Source: Erysipelotrichaceae bacterium (GTDB taxonomy: Bacteria; Bacillota_I; Bacilli_A; Erysipelotrichales; Erysipelotrichaceae). Taken from it: DNA of 64,000 nucleotides. The notes under the pieces are model-generated. The model was given only the letters and a program-made list of their open reading frames with translations. It was not told where the DNA came from and searched no databases. A program made the position numbers and the translations under genes. Positions 59,474 through 64,000 of the stretch are shown here, piece after piece. The DNA lies in contig JAFWGU010000036.1 of NCBI GenBank assembly GCA_017512285.1, forward strand, positions 1-64,000. Direction: 5' to 3'. Numbering within the stretch: the first letter of the stretch is position 1; each line of letters starts with the position of its first letter.

Positions 59474-60444
59474 CTTTCAATATCCTGTCTGTAGAACTTC
59501 AGCGGTTTACGGTAATCAAGTCCGGTAAAGAAAGATCTGTCGTTGATGTCTTCAAGCAGAGCTTCAACTTCGATATCCCCCTTCATGTACCTGTCAAACA
59601 GCGTCAGCAGTGTTACTCCCTCGCCAATGGCTCTCTTAGCCATTTCATAGAATGTCTCATTGCTTGTAATTTCATAATCAGCATCATTATGCCATTCGGC
59701 TTTTCTGTCATTTATGGCATCCATTTCGCTGTCGTATTCCTGCGGCAACATCATCGTCGTACCGAAACCCTGTAAGCCAAAGGCATTCTCCAGTCTTTCA
59801 ACAAAGCCGTATCTCTTTCCCTTCGGATCCCATAACAGCTTATGGATCTTACGGAAGTCATTGATGCTGTCAGTGATCTCCTTCTTAGTGACATTCAATC
59901 CGTATACATCATGCAGCACGCCGAAATACAGTTCAGCGATCTTACCATCAGCATGCTCCTTATTCGCAATCAGTTTATAGGAAGCGTAATCATCAGTATC
60001 AAGGTCATTGTCCCTGATTACCCTGTAATCGATGTAGGTCTCAAAAAGCTGATGTGAAAGTCCGGCAGCTTCCTGACTGTTTCCCGTTGAATAGAAGACA
60101 TATGGATGAACACTCATGTCCAGAGCCCAGTGGCAGATGTATCCGGCCACATAGGCAGTGATCACGTCATCCTGCTGCCTGCGGGCAAATTCAAAGATGT
60201 ACCTGAATGATTCATCGATCCTGTCGTTATGCATTTTGCCCAGGCATCCCTGGACAAGTTTTACATTCTTCTTTGACTGCCATGGCATGCGGTGATAAGC
60301 CGCGAAGAAATCTGATGCCTGGGTACCAAGCATGAAGACGTTGCGATGCTTTCTTATGATATTGCGCAGGCTGTCACTGTACAGGTTCGTACTCATGACT
60401 TCGCCATACCAGCAATGTGCTATGATGTTAGGCAAAATTACCAC
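59470..60444 (-). CDS. Zinc-dependent phospholipase C family protein
   Basis: The 324-residue protein has the PF00882-type histidine/aspartate motifs of the family: ILPNIIAHCWYGE at the start, FMLGTQASDFF (the usual QGPDxxF position), AYVAGYICHWALDMSVHPY, and HQLFETYIDY. There is no signal peptide, so it is not a secreted toxin. These Bacillota cytoplasmic members have unknown roles. It starts at GTG. A TATAAT box lies only 11 bases upstream, giving a very short leader. The next gene overlaps as ATGA. Confidence 0.82.
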   Translation of the reverse strand: MVILPNIIAHCWYGEVMSTNLYSDSLRNIIRKHRNVFMLGTQASDFFAAYHRMPWQSKKNVKLVQGCLGKMHNDRIDESFRYIFEFARRQQDDVITAYVAGYICHWALDMSVHPYVFYSTGNSQEAAGLSHQLFETYIDYRVIRDNDLDTDDYASYKLIANKEHADGKIAELYFGVLHDVYGLNVTKKEITDSINDFRKIHKLLWDPKGKRYGFVERLENAFGLQGFGTTMMLPQEYDSEMDAINDRKAEWHNDADYEITSNETFYEMAKRAIGEGVTLLTLFDRYMKGDIEVEALLEDINDRSFFTGLDYRKPLKFYRQDIER

Positions 60445-60455
60445 TCCCGTTTCCC

Positions 60456-60461
60456 ATTATA
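60456..60461 (-). promoter_or_regulatory. Extended -10 promoter of the Zn-PLC-like gene
   Basis: The minus strand has TGTTATAAT, directly after the terminator of the upstream gene, and 11 bases before the GTG start. The mRNA leader would be about five bases. Confidence 0.45.
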
Positions 60462-60463
60462 AC

Positions 60464-60489
60464 AAAAAAGGCAGTATTCTCATACTACC
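60464..60489 (-). terminator. Terminator of the P-type ATPase-like gene
   Basis: GGTAGTAT/ATACTGCC stem (one G-T) with a GAGA loop is followed on the minus strand by TTTTTTGTT. Confidence 0.85.
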
Positions 60490-62401
60490 TTGCAAGTCTT
60501 GCTGAATTGATGACTGACAGCAATGCGATGAACAGATCCGCCAGCACCAGTACCCATATCGGCACCAATCTTACCACTGCCAGGGTGATCAGAATCAGCT
60601 TGATCACGATATTTATGGCAATGTTGAATCTGGCGATTCCCGTTGTCTTTCTGGCTGTCCTTCTGCCCTTTACCAGACCTTCCAGAGAATCATACATCAG
60701 TACGACGTCGCTGTTTTCAAAGGCTGCTTCAGGATTTCTGACACCCATGGTAACGCCAACGCTGGCTGCCTTCAGTAATTCCCGGTCGTGATCACTGTCG
60801 CCGACTACGGCTACCGTTCTGCCCTGACGCTTGAAGAGGACTATCTTATCCTCCTTGCTCTTTGAAGTCATGTTGCCGAAGGCGGCGGTCAGATTAAGCG
60901 TCTTGATGTAAGTATTCAGCTTTTCCTGAGACTCACTGCTGAACAGAGCGATGTTATTGACGCCGAGATCCTTCAGATCATTTATGTCCTTAATTGCCGT
61001 GTCCTTGCTGTTGTCGGTAAACAGGACGGCACCGAGATAGTTCTCTCTGTCGCAGACATATATCGCGTTATCGTATTCCTCCGGAAGGTTTTTCACCTTC
61101 AGGGATCTCATGTAGTTCATGTTGCCGATGTGATACTGCCTGCGTCCGTACTTGGCCGTAATGCCCATGCCATCCTCAACGGCGAAGTTTCTGACCTTTG
61201 ACTCATCGTACTTCATGACTCTGTCATCGTGCAGAATTGCCCTGGCTATCGCATGGTCACTCTGGGATTCAATTGCCGTTACGATGCTCATGAACTCATT
61301 TATGTCCATGTCCGTTCTGATCTCGGCAACCTGAATGAAGTCGTTGTCGATGGTATTGGTTCTGTCCAGAACCAGGTAATCAAAGTCACTGAGCTGCTCC
61401 AGACATCTGGCTCCCTTGATCAGTACGCCGTTTCTGCCGGCTGCTGAAGAGCCGCAGTAGAATGCCAGCGGTACCGATAACAGCATGCCCAACGGATAGC
61501 TTACTGCCAGTAAGCAGCAGGCCGCAAAGATGCTTTCCTCATATGTTATGTACAGGACATGCGGTCCAAGTATAGCCATGGCAATTGCCAGGATCATTAC
61601 GGCAGGCGTAAAGAACCTGAACAGTTTGGTAATGGTTTCCTCAGCCTTGCTGGAATTCATCTTGCAGTCACGGATGATGTTCTTTATCTTGCTGGAAGTG
61701 GATTCTTCCAGAGTCTTCAGAGCTTTGATCCTGATAGGATCATCACCTGCGTTTACATAACCGCTGGCCAGCTCAGCTTCCTTTTCCAGGGTCAGCGGAG
61801 CCTTTACGCCATTGATGTTCTCAGTTGATACCAGAGCACTGTCAGACAATAGAACGCTGTCAACAGGAACCTCCTCATTTCTGCCAACTGAAAGGATCAT
61901 GTCACTTCTGACCTTGTCATTACCGATGTCGATGACCTGGTCATCCTTTACCCAGTGAACCGGATATCTTCCCTGTTCAGTAGCACTGTTGACGGTCTCC
62001 TTTATTTTATTTATATAATTATCACTTATATAACGGGTGATGCGGTAAAGAGCCATGGCAATACCGGCATCCAGTCCTCTTTCAATGTAGAAGCATGGTA
62101 TGGTAGCCAGCGAGATCATGACAGAGCTGTCGGTGATCTTCTTCTTCAGAATGCTCTCATAGGCTTCGACTATTACGTCGTAGCCAAACAGCATGTAGCC
62201 GACGGCTAGCAGTATGTTCCTGACGTCCTTTTCTTTGACCAGGTATCCTGCAACAAGCAGACCGCAGCCAACGACAAACCTGGCAGCCATCCTCCACTTT
62301 GGAATGGTTACCTGTTCTTCTTCGCTAACTTGAACTTCTTCCTTTTCCACCGTTACAGGTTCAACTTCCTGCAAGACCAGTGTTTTTCTGCCTTCAGCCA
62401 T
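60485..62401 (-). CDS. Degenerate heavy-metal-type P-type ATPase
   Basis: The 638-residue protein has the P1B-ATPase layout: helices near 40-80 and 92-120, an actuator domain, helices near 265-315, a P/N domain and two final helices. Every signature is altered. TGE is STEN at 192-195, the membrane CPx is SYP (301-303), DKTGT is DRTNT (346-350, Asp kept), SEHP is SDHA (381-384), and GDGxND is GDSDHD (534-539). It ends in an intact helix pair and has no N-terminal metal-binding Cys motif. I infer a P-type ATPase relative that does not pump canonically, perhaps a regulator or a divergent enzyme. It starts after GGGAG. Confidence 0.85.
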   Translation of the reverse strand: MAEGRKTLVLQEVEPVTVEKEEVQVSEEEQVTIPKWRMAARFVVGCGLLVAGYLVKEKDVRNILLAVGYMLFGYDVIVEAYESILKKKITDSSVMISLATIPCFYIERGLDAGIAMALYRITRYISDNYINKIKETVNSATEQGRYPVHWVKDDQVIDIGNDKVRSDMILSVGRNEEVPVDSVLLSDSALVSTENINGVKAPLTLEKEAELASGYVNAGDDPIRIKALKTLEESTSSKIKNIIRDCKMNSSKAEETITKLFRFFTPAVMILAIAMAILGPHVLYITYEESIFAACCLLAVSYPLGMLLSVPLAFYCGSSAAGRNGVLIKGARCLEQLSDFDYLVLDRTNTIDNDFIQVAEIRTDMDINEFMSIVTAIESQSDHAIARAILHDDRVMKYDESKVRNFAVEDGMGITAKYGRRQYHIGNMNYMRSLKVKNLPEEYDNAIYVCDRENYLGAVLFTDNSKDTAIKDINDLKDLGVNNIALFSSESQEKLNTYIKTLNLTAAFGNMTSKSKEDKIVLFKRQGRTVAVVGDSDHDRELLKAASVGVTMGVRNPEAAFENSDVVLMYDSLEGLVKGRRTARKTTGIARFNIAINIVIKLILITLAVVRLVPIWVLVLADLFIALLSVINSARLAR

Positions 62402-62472
62402 GCTTTTTCTCCCTTACATCAGCTAATAATGAATATTAAAGGATTTTTCCGGATATTTCAACTGTTGCACCA

Positions 62473-62497
62473 GAAAAGCAGCTGTTTCACAGCTGCT
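62473..62497 (-). terminator. Nitroreductase gene terminator
   Basis: An AGCAGCTGT/ACAGCTGCT stem with a three-base loop is followed on the minus strand by TTTTC. It includes the TAG stop codon. Confidence 0.75.
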
Positions 62498-63011
62498 ACA
62501 GTTCTCTGACCATCTCTTCCTTACTGATCTTGTTGAAGTGATTTGCCACCGGCTTGCTGTCATCAGCGGCATAGCCCATCGGCATTAAGAGAACGACCTT
62601 TTCATTCTCAGGCAATTCAAAGGCTTCATGTACTGCCGTATTCGGGAACCAGCATACCCATACTGAACCGATGCCCAGGCTGGCTGCTTCCAGCATCATG
62701 TGAGTCGCAGCGATGGCGGCATCCTGCTGGCCGGAAGTTACACCCTCCTCAAGCTCATTGTGCCATTCAATGTTCTTATCAACCGTTACCATCATGACTA
62801 CCGGAGCATTGTAAGCACATCTGGTAATTCCCCTTATTCTGGCGATTGCTTCTTCGCTCTTCAGCTCATAGATCCTGACAGGCTGAAAGTTCTTGGCGGA
62901 CGGAGCTACCATGGCAGCCTCAATGATCTTATCAAGCTTCTCCTGCTCAACAGGTCTTTCTGAATACTTTCTGACTGAATATCTTTCCTTTAACAGTTCC
63001 AACAGTTCCAT
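62496..63011 (-). CDS. Nitroreductase family protein
   Basis: The 171-residue FMN-dependent protein has the RYSVRKYSERPV start, MVAPSAKNFQP, the VTSGQQDAAIAATHMMLEAASLGIGSVWV segment (residues about 91-120), and MGYAADDSKP. Such proteins reduce nitro compounds or quinones using NAD(P)H. It is shorter than average and cytoplasmic. It is a single-gene unit between terminators. Confidence 0.9.
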   Translation of the reverse strand: MELLELLKERYSVRKYSERPVEQEKLDKIIEAAMVAPSAKNFQPVRIYELKSEEAIARIRGITRCAYNAPVVMMVTVDKNIEWHNELEEGVTSGQQDAAIAATHMMLEAASLGIGSVWVCWFPNTAVHEAFELPENEKVVLLMPMGYAADDSKPVANHFNKISKEEMVREL

Positions 63012-63035
63012 AATCTGCGTCCTACTATTTTTCTA

Positions 63036-63064
63036 TTTACAGAAATGACTTTTTTCATTATACT
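63036..63064 (+). promoter_or_regulatory. tRNA-Thr promoter
   Basis: TTTACA (63036-63041), 17 bases and TATACT (63059-63064) precede the tRNA by about ten bases. Confidence 0.65.
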
Positions 63065-63073
63065 TAATGTGCT

Positions 63074-63148
63074 GCCGGTTTAGCTCAGTGGTAGAGCACA
63101 CCCTTGGTAGGGGTGGGGTCGTGAGTCCAATTCTCACATCCGGCACCA
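63074..63148 (+). tRNA. tRNA-Thr (anticodon GGT), with unusual T loop
   Basis: The 75-base tRNA has a cloverleaf with encoded CCA and the anticodon loop TTGGTAG, giving GGT, which reads ACC and ACU. Two features deviate: the T loop is TCCAATT instead of TTCAAAT-type, so position 55 is C where pseudouridine is expected, and pair 6-67 of the acceptor is a T-T mismatch. It has its own promoter and terminator, so it is probably transcribed. Confidence 0.85.
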
Positions 63149-63156
63149 CTTGTAAG

Positions 63157-63182
63157 GAAAGCACACGTGAGTGTGCTTTTTT
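63157..63182. terminator. tRNA-Thr terminator, shared with the SIS gene
   Basis: AAAGCACAC/GTGTGCTTT with a GTGA loop has six T on the plus side just after tRNA-Thr, and A/T on the minus side after the SIS gene. Confidence 0.82.
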
Positions 63183-64000
63183 CTATCTTCCGCTGTGCGT
63201 CTGGAAATACTTTGATGACGGATGCGGTTTTCTGGTGGCAATCGGTTCTACCGGAATGTCATTGATCACAGCCATCATGTATGAGAGTACTTCCACAGCT
63301 GGGGCGACTTCAAGAGCCTTGAAGTTCTCTGAGCAGATGTTGAATGCGAGGTCTGTATCGTCTTCAACGTCACATCCGAAGATGTAGCCCTGACCCAGCT
63401 CATTCTTGGAGAATCTGACTACTGAATGAGCCAGTTCCCTGTCTCTGACGCCGTCGCTTAAGGCAATGACGACATCTCCCTTTACAAAGCCAAGACATGG
63501 GCCGTGCAGGCCGTCTTCCTGTTCATAGCCGATGGCCATGTACAGCTTGGCAACTTCCAGTAACTTAAGGGCACCTTCAAGTGCAATGCCGTATAAGTCG
63601 CCAGAACCGTAGAAAATGTGTGTTCTGGTATTTTTCAGAACATCCTTTCTGCTTTCAAACCATTTTAGTGATCTTTCAACTACATCAGGATGATTCTTAA
63701 CTGCCTTCTTGCCGTCAGCGATGTAAGCTTCATAGGCTTCCCTGCTAAGGAAACCGTTCATGCAGCCGATCCTCATGGCAATCAACTGCAGTGCCAGGAA
63801 GGTTGCACAGAAACCTACGGTTCTGTAGCCGTATTCCTCGCCGTTTACGCAGATCGAAACATGAGCCTTGGCTTCCTTGGCTATCGGGCTGTTGGCATCG
63901 TCAGTAACTGCCAGTGTCAGTAATCCGTTTTCATTAGCCTTCACGATCATGTCAGTAACCAGCTTTGAGGTACCGCTCTGAGAAGCGAAGATGTACAGGG
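63183..64000 (-). CDS. SIS-domain sugar isomerase-like protein (5' end outside the window)
   Basis: The reading frame stays open to the right edge, and the first residues seen are LYIFASQSGTSKLVTDMIVKA, which carries the SIS phosphosugar loop SQSGTS. An internal Met at 63950 is not the true start. A second SIS-like half follows with FYGSGDLYGIALEGALKLLEVAK and YEQEDGLHGPCLGF, the GlmS-isomerase-like arrangement also seen in fructosamine deglycases and AgaS-type enzymes. The substrate is probably an amino-sugar or glycated amine phosphate. About 272 residues are in view. Confidence 0.85.
   Translation of the reverse strand, partial: LYIFASQSGTSKLVTDMIVKANENGLLTLAVTDDANSPIAKEAKAHVSICVNGEEYGYRTVGFCATFLALQLIAMRIGCMNGFLSREAYEAYIADGKKAVKNHPDVVERSLKWFESRKDVLKNTRTHIFYGSGDLYGIALEGALKLLEVAKLYMAIGYEQEDGLHGPCLGFVKGDVVIALSDGVRDRELAHSVVRFSKNELGQGYIFGCDVEDDTDLAFNICSENFKALEVAPAVEVLSYMMAVINDIPVEPIATRKPHPSSKYFQTHSGR

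Noticed and set aside
63067-63387. 106-codon plus-strand frame at tRNA-Thr
   Set aside because: It begins within the tRNA, runs through its terminator and lies antisense to the SIS gene.
1-64000. CRISPR arrays, insertion sequences, prophage
   Set aside because: I saw no regularly spaced repeats, transposase or phage genes. The only tandem repeat of note is the 10-bp pair at 32831.

Overview
This is a chromosomal window from a low-to-moderate GC Bacillota genome. The closest fit I can infer from gene content is the Erysipelotrichia. Supporting traits are Gram-positive style lipoproteins, strong AGGAGG-type ribosome sites, a PFOR-based anaerobic metabolism, NrdD/NrdG class III ribonucleotide reductase with no aerobic enzyme in view, FeoAB iron uptake, and TIGR01906 and YitT membrane proteins. 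Nearly every gene lies on the minus strand, co-oriented with a ribosomal RNA operon whose 16S 5' end sits at the extreme left edge. Replication therefore probably enters from the right.

Layout. 1-300: rrn promoter, leader hairpin, boxA and the first bases of 16S rRNA, all minus. 0.3-4.1 kb: AlkZ-related protein, P-loop kinase, a 27-residue membrane peptide and a MacB-like ABC exporter. 4.2-6.8 kb: YitT, RmuC, RidA and a 56-residue membrane protein. 6.9-11.4 kb: a tightly overlapped seven-gene operon (TrmL, TIGR01906 protein, RdgB, AAC(3)-like, two thioredoxin-fold lipoproteins and a PfkB kinase). 11.4-11.6 kb: a candidate plus-strand small RNA. 11.6-16.1 kb: a TetR-GH2-GH36 glycoside operon with a clear operator. 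16.1-20.2 kb: PhoR/PhoB, PhoU-like and PiT phosphate operon preceded by Pho-box-like repeats. 20.3-23.7 kb: Gfo/Idh/MocA dehydrogenase, SIS protein, DeoC and a Phd-Doc toxin-antitoxin pair. 23.9-28 kb: EF-G-like GTPase, ankyrin protein, an unrecognised 37-codon gene, and a plus-strand nucleotidyltransferase. 28-32 kb: M18 aminopeptidase, TrmR-like methyltransferase, lipoprotein, coiled-coil protein, MntP and tRNA-Leu. 32-36.5 kb: a PIN toxin-antitoxin pair and NrdD plus a MarR-NrdG fusion. 36.7-39.9 kb: DUF4037/TPR pair and a MATE exporter. 40-49.1 kb: a heavily modified oligopeptide (Opp) ABC transporter operon. 49.3-55.4 kb: tRNA-Ser, a membrane protein, PFOR and a double-flavodoxin protein. 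55.4-64 kb: FeoAB with its Cys-rich partner, rhomboid protease, tRNA-Val, Smr-GNAT fusion, Zn-PLC-like protein, a degenerate P-type ATPase, nitroreductase, tRNA-Thr and a truncated SIS-domain protein.

Most unusual content. The Opp operon has a substrate-binding protein that looks circularly permuted, an OppB with a much enlarged outer loop, an OppD with a coiled-coil insert of about 230 residues between Walker A and the Q-loop, an OppF with a two-helix membrane tail, and a terminal gene that looks like a membrane-anchored, catalytically degenerate ApbE. A P-type ATPase at 60.5-62.4 kb has altered every signature motif. Other points of interest are the MarR-NrdG fusion, several small genes, a candidate sRNA, two or more lipoprotein-type genes whose promoters predict leaderless mRNAs, and a terminator hairpin that buries a ribosome-binding site.
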